Origin: Deltaproteobacteria bacterium
Lineage (GTDB): Bacteria > Desulfobacterota > Dissulfuribacteria > Dissulfuribacterales > UBA3076
Reading direction: 5' to 3'
Length of the DNA stretch: 6,513 nt
Assembly: GCA_027004315.1 (NCBI GenBank)
Contig: JALTHV010000336.1
Location: 1 to 6,513, forward strand
Positions 1-5,667 of this stretch are shown here, piece after piece. Below the pieces are notes generated by a model. It ran no database searches and had not been told where the DNA came from. It worked only from the letters and a program-made list of their open reading frames with translations. A program made the translations under genes and the position numbers. The stretch's first letter is position 1. Every line of letters starts with the position of its first letter.

Positions 1-59
1 TCGGTCCCCTCAATCCTCTGCCCTGTAAGATCCAGGGCCTCATAAGCAAAAGTAGACAT
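1..59 (-). CDS. gspF: Type II secretion inner-membrane platform protein GspF, N-terminal fragment
   Basis: Only the first 19 codons lie inside the window; the gene runs off the left edge. The reverse strand from the ATG at 59 reads MSTFAYEALDLTGQRIEGT, which fits the start of GspF/PilC proteins: a short beta strand with an F-x-Y-x-A-L-D core followed by a G-x-x-x-x-G turn. GspF is the polytopic inner-membrane protein that couples the GspE motor to pseudopilus assembly. Its position directly downstream of gspE on the same strand supports the call. The ribosome binding site is weak: an AGGT at 67-70 lies 7 nt before the ATG. The 143-bp gap to gspE is wider than usual for neighbouring T2SS genes and is filled with short repeats. 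The identification rests on a short fragment plus context, but both agree. Confidence 0.82.
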   Translation of the reverse strand, partial: MSTFAYEALDLTGQRIEGT

Positions 60-202
60 CGTAAAAACCTAATTTTGAATTTTGAATTCTAAATTTTGAA
101 TGAACTACCCGTGGCAAGCCATAGGGTATCAATTCACATCATCCTTCATGATGATTAGAGTAATCTGTGTAATCTGCGAAATCTGTGGATTAAAGTTATA
201 TA
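60..202. other. gspE-gspF intergenic region with AT repeats and a small hairpin
   Basis: No gene is visible in these 143 bp. Reading left to right there is an AT-rich tract of roughly repeated AATTTTGA units (71-104). A small interrupted hairpin follows, with TACCC at 106-110 pairing with GGGTA at 124-128 and an inner TGGC/GCCA. Then comes a 9-bp tandem array (162-188, listed separately). The gap sits inside an otherwise compact T2SS gene run, so it either carries an extra regulatory step between gspE and gspF or is simply a site where intergenic repeats have accumulated. I see no convincing promoter or U-tract terminator. Confidence 0.6.
162..188. repeat. Three tandem 9-bp AATCTGNGN units
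   Basis: Three consecutive units, AATCTGTGT (162-170), AATCTGCGA (171-179) and AATCTGTGG (180-188), make a short degenerate array just past the gspE stop codon. Similar AATCTGYG-type strings occur, from memory, as dispersed intergenic sequence in several unrelated bacterial genomes; I cannot verify that here. No function is assigned. Confidence 0.6.
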
Positions 203-1858
203 TCAGTCAGTGACCCTCATCACCTCTTCAAGGGTCGTTTGGCCTGCCAGGACCTTTTGGAGTCCATCTTGACGAAGCGTCCTCATGCCTGCGGTCCTGG
301 CCGCAGAGAGGATCGAATTGCTATCGCCACCCATTACGATCTGCCGTCTGATCTCGTCGTCTATCTGGAGTAGCTCATATATACCTGTCCGGCCGGAAAA
401 TCCTGTATTGGCACAGTGAGTGCAGCCCGTACCCCGCCACACCTTAGGTGAGACCTGCGTACTGTCTACACCAAGGGAGCGGACCACCTCTTTAAAGAGG
501 TCAGGTGCCATGTCATAACTGGTCTTGCAATAAGGACATATCTTTCTGACCAGCCTTTGGGCCATTACTCCCAGGAGACAGGAAGACAGGAGATAAGACT
601 CAATACCCATCTCCTGTAGCCTGGTAATGGCACTTGCGGCATCGTTTGTGTGGAGAGTGGAAAATACAAGGTGCCCAGTAAGTGCAGACTGTACGGCAAT
701 CTCTGCGGTCTCGGCATCCCGGATCTCTCCTATAAGCACTACATCCGGGTCCTGTCGCAGAATGGTACGGAGGGCAGAGGCAAAGCCCAGTCCTATCTTT
801 GTACGGACCTGAATCTGATTAATCCCATCCAGTTGATATTCTACTGGGTCTTCTACCGTTATGATCTTCCTGTCCGGGAGATTTATGCGGTTCATTACTG
901 CATAGAGAGTAGTGGTCTTCCCACTGCCAGTCGGTCCAGTCACCAGGACCATACCATAGGGCCTAGAGATTATGCCTTCAAAAATTTTTAGGCTATCTGG
1001 AGAGAGCCCCAAGGTCTTGAGGTCCAGATGGACCTCATCCCGGTTGAGAAGCCTGAGCACTATACTCTCTCCAAAGAGCGTAGGGAGGGAAGATACCCTG
1101 ATATCGATCTCCCTCTTTTGGCCCTCACGTACTTTGATACGCCCATCCTGAGGCAGCCTCATCTCCGCAATATTCATCTTGCCCATGAGCTTGATCCGGG
1201 AGGTAATTGCCGGCTGGAGCCTCTTTGAGACGGTCTCTACATCGTGAAGGACTCCATCTATACGGAATCTTACCTTCAGATGTTCCCTGAAGGGCTCAAA
1301 ATGTATATCCGATGCCCCTATCTCAAGGGCCTGGCTAATAATGTGGTTTACAAGGCGGATCACCGGGGCCTCAGAGGCGAGGTCTCTCAACTGTTCAGGG
1401 TTTTCCCACAACTCATCATCTGCCTGGGATTCACCCTCTTGCTCATTTCCCCCAAGATCCACATCGGCCTCATACCACCTATAGACAGCGGCAAGGATGT
1501 CCTCTTCACTGGCAGAGAGAGGTCTGACTGGTCTCTGATAGATGGCCTCAAGGACTTCCCTCAGATAGAGGTCCTGGGGTGTAGCCATGGCCACCTTTGC
1601 CTCTGAGTCATCAAGTTCCAGAGGGACTACCTTCCATTGCCGCATAAGCTCTGGAGAGATACCATTTATTATAGGGGGCTTGTCAGGGAAATCGTCGGCA
1701 CTTATCTGGGGAAATCCCTGTCCTGGCATATCCGCATCTGATTTGGCAACAGGAGACTGATCGTCAGATAGCGTCTTTAGTCCCTCATTGTCTTTGTCCT
1801 TATTGAGCCAGGACACCACAAGAGACCCTAAATTTTGGACGTCCAAGAAATCAAACAT
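203..1858 (-). CDS. gspE: Type II secretion system motor ATPase GspE
   Basis: A 551-residue hexameric ATPase of the PulE/GspE/PilB family that works on the cytoplasmic face of the inner membrane and powers pseudopilus assembly for export of folded periplasmic proteins. The N-terminal domain (about 60-135) is followed by an acidic linker (about 131-160). The core has Walker A GPTGSGKT at 308-315, the Asp box ITVEDPVEY at 333-341, Walker B around LIGEIRD at 375-381, and the His box TGHLVFSTLHTND at 394-406. The zinc-binding tetracysteine is present as CPYC (441-444) and CTHC (479-482), typical of GspE. Length and all catalytic motifs are normal. The ATG at 1858 has AAGGA (1868-1872) 9 nt upstream, overlapping the gspG stop codon, so gspG and gspE are almost certainly cotranscribed. 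PilB of type IV pili is the main alternative, but a gspG-type major pseudopilin next door favours T2SS. Confidence 0.95.
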   Translation of the reverse strand: MFDFLDVQNLGSLVVSWLNKDKDNEGLKTLSDDQSPVAKSDADMPGQGFPQISADDFPDKPPIINGISPELMRQWKVVPLELDDSEAKVAMATPQDLYLREVLEAIYQRPVRPLSASEEDILAAVYRWYEADVDLGGNEQEGESQADDELWENPEQLRDLASEAPVIRLVNHIISQALEIGASDIHFEPFREHLKVRFRIDGVLHDVETVSKRLQPAITSRIKLMGKMNIAEMRLPQDGRIKVREGQKREIDIRVSSLPTLFGESIVLRLLNRDEVHLDLKTLGLSPDSLKIFEGIISRPYGMVLVTGPTGSGKTTTLYAVMNRINLPDRKIITVEDPVEYQLDGINQIQVRTKIGLGFASALRTILRQDPDVVLIGEIRDAETAEIAVQSALTGHLVFSTLHTNDAASAITRLQEMGIESYLLSSCLLGVMAQRLVRKICPYCKTSYDMAPDLFKEVVRSLGVDSTQVSPKVWRGTGCTHCANTGFSGRTGIYELLQIDDEIRRQIVMGGDSNSILSAARTAGMRTLRQDGLQKVLAGQTTLEEVMRVTD

Positions 1859-1870
1859 CCAAAAAATTCC

Positions 1871-2320
1871 TTATTTCCAACTCACTATGTCTGCGTCTTC
1901 ACCCTCTCCACCAGGCCTGCCATCACGGCCATAGCTCATGAGATCATAGTCACCATGTTCCCCTGGACAGCGATAGATATAGTCATGTCCCCACGGGTCT
2001 TTTGGAATAGCCTTAGGCAGATATGGCCCAGCCCAGTTAGGGAGGCCTTCTGGTTTGGTCCTGAGGGCTGCAAGTCCCTCTTCGGTAGTGGGATAACGAC
2101 CATTGTCTAGACGAAAACTGTCCAGAGCACTGCCAAGGAGTTCGATCTGGGCCTTTGCAGTCTTTTGCCTGCTGGCTCCAAGTTTTTTGAAGAACTTTGG
2201 TGCCACTAAAGAGGCCAGAAGCCCGATAATTATTACCACAACAAGGAGTTCTATCAGGGTAAAACCCGAATTTCTGGCAGGCCTGTCTATAATAGCATAT
2301 TCACTCGAATTCTCTCTCAA
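1871..2320 (-). CDS. gspG: Type II secretion major pseudopilin GspG
   Basis: A 149-residue class III prepilin that builds the T2SS periplasmic pseudopilus. The leader is 19 residues ending in NSG, with prepilin peptidase cleavage expected at G19/F20. Mature FTLIE carries the conserved Glu at +5 (residue 24), followed by a hydrophobic assembly helix to about residue 40. The globular part has the family signatures: NGRYPTTEEGL (73-83), GPYLPKAIPKDPWG (98-111) and the C-terminal Asp/Gly-rich loop ending GGEGEDADIVSW (137-148), the calcium-binding region of GspG proteins. The start is TTG at 2320: it lies 6 nt after a strong GGAGGT site, and no in-frame ATG fits better. gspE begins 12 bp beyond the stop codon. 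Having the major pseudopilin immediately before the ATPase differs from the common C-D-E-F-G order. Confidence 0.95.
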   Translation of the reverse strand: MRENSSEYAIIDRPARNSGFTLIELLVVVIIIGLLASLVAPKFFKKLGASRQKTAKAQIELLGSALDSFRLDNGRYPTTEEGLAALRTKPEGLPNWAGPYLPKAIPKDPWGHDYIYRCPGEHGDYDLMSYGRDGRPGGEGEDADIVSWK

Positions 2321-2326
2321 GATAAT

Positions 2327-2332
2327 ACCTCC
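2327..2332 (-). promoter_or_regulatory. Ribosome binding site that sets the gspG TTG start
   Basis: The minus strand reads GGAGGT here, with a 6-nt spacer (ATTATC) before the TTG at 2320. The nearest ATG downstream is out of frame, so this strong site is the main reason to accept the TTG codon. Confidence 0.8.
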
Positions 2333-2347
2333 GGAAATCTATAAATC

Positions 2348-2383
2348 AGTATATAAAGTACGGCCTATAGAGACAACTGTCAA
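2348..2383 (-). promoter_or_regulatory. Candidate sigma-70-type promoter for gspG-gspE
   Basis: On the minus strand two overlapping arrangements fit. TTGTCT (2376-2371) is followed after 17 nt by TATACT (2353-2348), a good -10. A perfect -35 TTGACA (2383-2378) is followed after 17 nt by the poorer TACTTT (2360-2355). Either would start transcription about 20 nt before the gspG ribosome binding site. This promoter lies between the mobile element and gspG, so gspG expression need not depend on readthrough from rlpA. It is inferred from sequence only. Confidence 0.45.
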
Positions 2384-2410
2384 GCAAGATACATGCCTCT
2401 CTTATCTTGC
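2384..2410. repeat. 8-bp perfect inverted repeat upstream of the gspG promoter
   Basis: GCAAGATA at 2384-2391 is the exact reverse complement of TATCTTGC at 2403-2410, with an 11-nt spacer. It sits immediately upstream of the candidate -35 TTGACA, and its outer arm overlaps the left target-site duplication of the adjacent mobile element. It could be an operator for the gspG promoter or the remnant of a hairpin that once followed the rlpA stop codon. No U-tract follows it on either strand. Confidence 0.5.
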
Positions 2411-2413
2411 AAC
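2406..2413. repeat. Left 8-bp target-site duplication of element A
   Basis: CTTGCAAC lies immediately outside the left GTAAC tip of element A and is repeated exactly at 2583-2590 beyond the right tip. The match ends at 8 bp; the ninth base differs. Confidence 0.85.
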
Positions 2414-2582
2414 GTAACCGTTCACACCCCCCCTCTTGAACCGTTTACGTCTCCGGCCAGCAGCGGCCTTTTGAAGGGTTTCAGTGCGGATTAATAGGCA
2501 GAGTGCCCTGATTTTGTGCATCAAGCGATGCTCCTGAAACCCTTCAGAAGGCCACCACTGGCCGGGGGATGTGAACAGTTAC
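2414..2582 (-). mobile_element. Element A: IS66-type MITE (non-autonomous, no gene)
   Basis: A 169-bp element with near-matching 12-bp terminal inverted repeats, GTAACCGTTCAC at 2414-2425 and GTGAACAGTTAC at 2571-2582 (one mismatch). It is flanked by a perfect 8-bp duplication. Inside, 30-nt arms at 2455-2484 and 2534-2563 pair at 26 of 30 positions as DNA, enclosing a 49-nt loop (2485-2533). The loop is the reverse complement of the loop in element B with two differences, so the strand is given relative to B. The left tip is doubled: a second GAACCGTTTACGTC-like tip at 2438-2454 explains why A is 20 bp longer than B. GTAA termini with 8-bp duplications are the known signature of IS66-family elements. 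No transposase is present, so movement would need one elsewhere in the genome. The right tip supplies the rlpA stop codon. Confidence 0.82.
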
Positions 2583-3322
2583 CTTGCAACCACAAAGGCA
2601 TTTGGAAAACCCAGGCCCTCAAGCTGGGCCTCAAAAGACCTGGCCCTATCGTAATTAGTGGCCGCAAATATCTGTACCCTATAAAAGGTCTGGGTCCCCT
2701 GTGTCTGGCGAGATACGACCACACCTCTATAGTATTTGGTCATCCTTCGCCTCAGTGCATAGGCGCTTCCCGGCCTCAAAAAGGCACCTATCTGTACATA
2801 GAATCTTCCTTCTTTGAAATCAGGATGTGGCTTAAACCTGGGAGGGCCAGGGCTGGGCTCTACCTCTCCAAGGGCCTCTATCCTCACCCTTGCCACCCCT
2901 GATCCAATCAGCCCCAGTCTTCGGGCAGCCCCATAGCTAAGATCTATAATTCTATTCTTGACAAAGGGCCCGCGATCAGTGATCCTGACTACAGCTTCCC
3001 TGCCATTTTCAAGGTTGAGTACCCTGACATATGTATTCATAGGCAGAATGCGGTGAGCAGCAGTCATGGCATACATGTTGTACAACTCTCCGCTGGCAGT
3101 AGGCCTTCCATGAAACTTTTTCCCATACCAGGATGCATTGCCTTCTTCCACAAATCCCTGGGCAGAGGGTAGTGGATAGTAAACATGACCGTTTATCTTG
3201 TAAGGATGTTGGGTTGCAGGGACCTTTCTGATGGCCTCTTGAGGTAATGTATACCTTGCCTCACAGCCTGAGAGACAGATACTGACGACAAAAATAGCTA
3301 AGAGCTCGATCAGTAAATACAT
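2579..3322 (-). CDS. rlpA: RlpA-family septal lytic transglycosylase lipoprotein with SPOR domain
   Basis: A 247-residue outer-membrane lipoprotein. The N-terminus is a lipoprotein signal with lipobox LSGC (C20 lipidated). The double-psi beta-barrel domain spans about 58-152, with GNASWYGKKFHGRPTASGE (61-79), AAHRILP (88-94; His90) and VRITDRGPF (112-120; Asp116), matching RlpA catalytic signatures. A C-terminal SPOR domain (about 172-246, beginning FYVQIGAF) binds denuded peptidoglycan at the division septum. RlpA in some species cleaves glycan strands lacking stem peptides; activity varies between species. The ATG at 3322 gives a complete lipoprotein signal, though no clear ribosome binding site precedes it. 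The stop codon TAA (2579-2581) lies within the terminal repeat of element A. Removing the element and one duplication gives AGA-TAA in place of AGG-TAA, so the protein sequence is unchanged by the insertion. Confidence 0.92.
   Translation of the reverse strand: MYLLIELLAIFVVSICLSGCEARYTLPQEAIRKVPATQHPYKINGHVYYPLPSAQGFVEEGNASWYGKKFHGRPTASGELYNMYAMTAAHRILPMNTYVRVLNLENGREAVVRITDRGPFVKNRIIDLSYGAARRLGLIGSGVARVRIEALGEVEPSPGPPRFKPHPDFKEGRFYVQIGAFLRPGSAYALRRRMTKYYRGVVVSRQTQGTQTFYRVQIFAATNYDRARSFEAQLEGLGFPNAFVVAR
2583..2590. repeat. Right 8-bp target-site duplication of element A
   Basis: Exact copy of CTTGCAAC at 2406-2413. It lies inside the last codons of rlpA (Val-Ala-Arg on the minus strand). 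Confidence 0.85.
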
Positions 3323-3377
3323 ATTTTTATCAAAAAAAGTTTGCTTTTTTCTCCATTACGTCAATAATAGAGAGATC
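3323..3377. promoter_or_regulatory. Divergent promoter region between rlpA and the cysteine desulfurase
   Basis: Only 55 bp separate the two divergent start codons, so any promoters here must overlap. The centre holds an A/T hairpin: AAAAAAG (3333-3339) pairs exactly with CTTTTTT (3344-3350) around a TTTG loop. On the minus strand TTGACG (3364-3359) resembles a -35 for rlpA, but no good -10 follows at the right distance. On the plus strand AATAAT (3363-3368) is -10-like but lies only 9 nt before the desulfurase ATG. A weak AGAGAG (3369-3374) precedes that ATG. Promoter positions remain unresolved. Confidence 0.4.
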
Positions 3378-4550
3378 ATGAGAAAAGAAAAAGAATCCCA
3401 GCTCAAGATACCTGAAATATATCTTGATTACAATGCAACCACACCGGTTGCAACCCCAGTACAAAAGGCCATAGATTTTGCACTGAAAGACCTGTGGGGC
3501 AACCCCAGTAGTAGACATAGACTGGGGCAGATGGCCAAAGAGGCCCTGGAATCTGCCAGGGCACAGGTGGCATCACTCATCAATGCAGATCCTGAAGAGA
3601 TCTCCTTTACCAGTGGGGGCACAGAGTCCAATAATACTGTCATAATGGGTGTATGCCAAGAAATGTCTGCCAGGGGACGGCACCTCATCACCAGCCGGAT
3701 AGAACACCCATCCATTATAAATCCTTGTCTACACATGGCAGGGCAGGGATGGGAGGTATCCTTTATAGGTGTAAACAGTGACTGTATTGTAGACCCCCTT
3801 GAGATACAGAAGGCACTGCGTCCAGATACAGTCCTGATCTCGGTAATGCTGGCGAATAATGAGACCGGTTCCATTCAACCATTAGCAGAGATCTCTCAAC
3901 TGGCCCACAGACATGGGGTTTTGGTCCACACAGATGCGGCCCAGGCCATAGGCAAGATCCCAGTAGACGTAAAGGCCCTGGGAGTAGACTATCTGAGTAT
4001 GGCAGGGCACAAACTCTATGCACCAAAGGGGATAGGCGTGCTCTATCGTGCAAAGGGATCACCTCCATGTCAGCTCATATTTGGCTCAGGCCAGGAACAT
4101 GGCCTTCGCCCCGGCACAGAGCCACTGCCCCTGGCAGTGGGACTGGGGACTGCCTGCAACTTTGTGGCAGGGAACATGGAGACTGATACTAAGAGAGAAA
4201 GACGGCTCAGGGAGATGCTCTATGAAGGGCTGGCCGGACTGGGTCATCCTGTAGTCAGGCATGATGATCCTGTAAAGGGCCTTCCCAATACCCTGAGCAT
4301 CAGTTTTATTGGGAAAAACGGTGCGGAAATCCTGGAACATGCCCCTGAAATAATGGCCTCCACCGGTGCGGCCTGTCATGAGAAAAGTACAGAGGTCTCT
4401 CACGTCCTTGCCGCTATGGGGCTCTCCCCAGAGGTGGCCATGGGGACCCTTCGCCTCACTCTGGGACATTGGACCACTGAATCAGATATAGAAATTGCCG
4501 TCCAGGCCATTGGCAGGGCATTTGGAAGGATACAACATGAAATTCGTTGA
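3378..4550 (+). CDS. Cysteine desulfurase, NifS/IscS family (class V PLP enzyme)
   Basis: A 390-residue PLP enzyme expected to convert L-cysteine to alanine, leaving a persulfide for Fe-S cluster, thio-cofactor or selenium metabolism in the cytoplasm. Visible features in order are YLDYNATTP (15-23), GGTESNN (80-86, PLP phosphate contact), IEHPS (108-112), HTDAAQAIGKIPVDV (184-198; Asp186, Gln189), the Schiff-base lysine in MAGHKLYAPKGIG (K212), QEHGLRPGTEP (239-249) and the catalytic cysteine in ASTGAACHEKSTE (C333). The A-C-H context after the cysteine, followed by a short loop to SHVLAAMG, resembles the selenocysteine-lyase-like branch of the family more than the long flexible loop with C-T-S of E. 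coli IscS. No scaffold or iscR gene is adjacent, so a dedicated Fe-S operon is not indicated. The stop codon overlaps the start of the downstream aminotransferase, implying translational coupling. Confidence 0.9.
   Translation: MRKEKESQLKIPEIYLDYNATTPVATPVQKAIDFALKDLWGNPSSRHRLGQMAKEALESARAQVASLINADPEEISFTSGGTESNNTVIMGVCQEMSARGRHLITSRIEHPSIINPCLHMAGQGWEVSFIGVNSDCIVDPLEIQKALRPDTVLISVMLANNETGSIQPLAEISQLAHRHGVLVHTDAAQAIGKIPVDVKALGVDYLSMAGHKLYAPKGIGVLYRAKGSPPCQLIFGSGQEHGLRPGTEPLPLAVGLGTACNFVAGNMETDTKRERRLREMLYEGLAGLGHPVVRHDDPVKGLPNTLSISFIGKNGAEILEHAPEIMASTGAACHEKSTEVSHVLAAMGLSPEVAMGTLRLTLGHWTTESDIEIAVQAIGRAFGRIQHEIR
4524..4530 (+). promoter_or_regulatory. Ribosome binding site selecting the aminotransferase ATG
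   Basis: GGAAGGA inside the 3' end of the desulfurase gene stands 6 nt before the ATG at 4537. It favours that ATG over the in-frame TTG at 4495, which has no comparable site. Confidence 0.75.
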
Positions 4551-5667
4551 CTTAGGCAGGCAGTATCAGAGATATAAAGAGAAAATAGACCCAGCCATCC
4601 AGGAGGTAATTAATGGAAGTCAGTTTATACTGGGAAAGACAGTAGAAGAGCTTGAGACCGCCCTTGCGGCCTATGTAGGGACAGACTACGCAGTAGGGGT
4701 AGGCTCCGGGACAGACGGACTATTGCTCGCCCTCATGGCCATGCATCTGAAGCCAGGGGAAGAAGTCATTACTACTCCCTTTACTTTTATAGCTACAGCA
4801 GAGGTCATTGCCCTCCTGAAGGCAAGGCCAGTATTTGTAGATATAGACCCAAAAAACTTTGATATTGATCTGGACAGGCTCCAGGATACCCTGGCTACAA
4901 GACAAAAGGCCGGGGCCAAGGTGAGGGCTATCCTCCCTGTGAGTCTCTATGGTCAGTGTGCTGATATGGATGAGATCAATGAGATCGCAGCAGAGGCCGG
5001 TCTGGTCGTGATCGAAGATGCATGTCAGTCTTTTGGGGCGAGATATAAAGGCAGGATGTCCTGTGGCCTCAGTGACATCGGCATCACTTCCTTTTTCCCA
5101 TCAAAGCCCCTTGGGGCATATGGAGATGGAGGCATGGTCTTCACTGACAGCCCAGAGACAGCGGAAAGGATAAGGTGCCTCAGGGTCCATGGGCAGAAGG
5201 CCAGATACCGGCATGAAGAAATAGGCATTAATGGCAGGCTGGATGCCATCCAGGCAGCAGTAGTCCTTGCCAAATTTGCCTACTTTGAGGAAGAACTCAG
5301 GGCCAGGCAGGAAGTCGCCTGCCATTATACAGAATTGATCGGCCGGATAATACCAGAGATACAGCCACCCATGACGATGCCAGAAAGGACAAATGTGTAT
5401 GCACAGTATACAGTGAGAATCCCGGGGGGATTGAGAGACCAGGTAGCCAGTTTCCTAAAAAGAGAAGGCATTCCTACTGCCATACATTATCCGGTTCCAA
5501 TACATATGCAGCCAGCCTTTAAAGACCTCGGCCTCGGAGCAGGCTCTTTCCCAGAGGCAGAAAAGGCCGCAGGAGAGGTACTGTCTCTTCCCATGCATGC
5601 CTTTATTACATCAGAGGAACAGGAGATAGTAGTAAATGCCTTGAGCAGGGCCATCAAAGAGACGTAA
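4537..5667 (+). CDS. DegT/DnrJ/EryC1/StrS-family sugar aminotransferase, WbpE-like
   Basis: A 376-residue PLP aminotransferase acting on keto-sugar nucleotides in surface polysaccharide synthesis. From the ATG at 4537 it begins MKFVDLGRQYQRYKEKID, the usual family N-terminus. Signatures are GVGSGTDGLLLAL (54-66), EEVITTPFTFIATAE (75-89), PVSLYGQCADMD (134-145), EDACQSFGARYKGR (160-173), the PLP lysine in SFFPSKPLGAYGDGG (K190), RVHGQKARYRHEEIGINGRLD (spanning 216-236), YAQYTVR (288-294) and HYPVP (317-321). The SFFPSKPLG and RLDAIQAA motifs match what I recall of WbpE, which makes UDP-2-acetamido-3-amino uronic acid, but no other wbp-type genes are present, so the substrate is open. It overlaps the desulfurase gene by 14 nt. 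The stop TAA (5665-5667) belongs to the tip of element B. The conserved C-terminal region (LPMHAFITSEEQEIV) is intact, so the enzyme is probably functional. Confidence 0.9.
   Translation: MKFVDLGRQYQRYKEKIDPAIQEVINGSQFILGKTVEELETALAAYVGTDYAVGVGSGTDGLLLALMAMHLKPGEEVITTPFTFIATAEVIALLKARPVFVDIDPKNFDIDLDRLQDTLATRQKAGAKVRAILPVSLYGQCADMDEINEIAAEAGLVVIEDACQSFGARYKGRMSCGLSDIGITSFFPSKPLGAYGDGGMVFTDSPETAERIRCLRVHGQKARYRHEEIGINGRLDAIQAAVVLAKFAYFEEELRARQEVACHYTELIGRIIPEIQPPMTMPERTNVYAQYTVRIPGGLRDQVASFLKREGIPTAIHYPVPIHMQPAFKDLGLGAGSFPEAEKAAGEVLSLPMHAFITSEEQEIVVNALSRAIKET
5656..5663. repeat. Left target-site duplication of element B
   Basis: AAAGAGAC directly before the left GTAAC tip matches AAAGAAAC at 5813-5820 in 7 of 8 bases. 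The length equals the duplication at element A. The single difference suggests an older insertion or drift. Confidence 0.72.

Noticed and set aside
2414..2582. CRISPR array or REP/RAYT-type repeat
   Set aside because: There are only two distant copies without regular spacing, and 8-bp flanking duplications point to transposition with a staggered cut, which is not typical of REP elements.
2516..2902. Plus-strand 128-residue open frame running from element A into rlpA
   Set aside because: It is antisense to rlpA, starts inside the element stem-loop and has no recognisable domain. It is a shadow of the real gene.
3363..3377. AATAAT at 3363-3368 as the -10 of the desulfurase promoter
   Set aside because: Transcription would start only a few bases before the ATG, leaving no room for the ribosome binding site, and the matching -35 is poor.
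4086..4469. 127-residue minus-strand open frame within the desulfurase gene
   Set aside because: It lies entirely opposite a well-supported conserved gene, and its translation shows no domain or signal.
4495..4536. TTG at 4495 as the aminotransferase start, adding 14 residues
   Set aside because: The added residues do not resemble the family N-terminus and there is no ribosome binding site. The ATG at 4537 follows GGAAGGA by 6 nt and begins with the usual MKFVDL.
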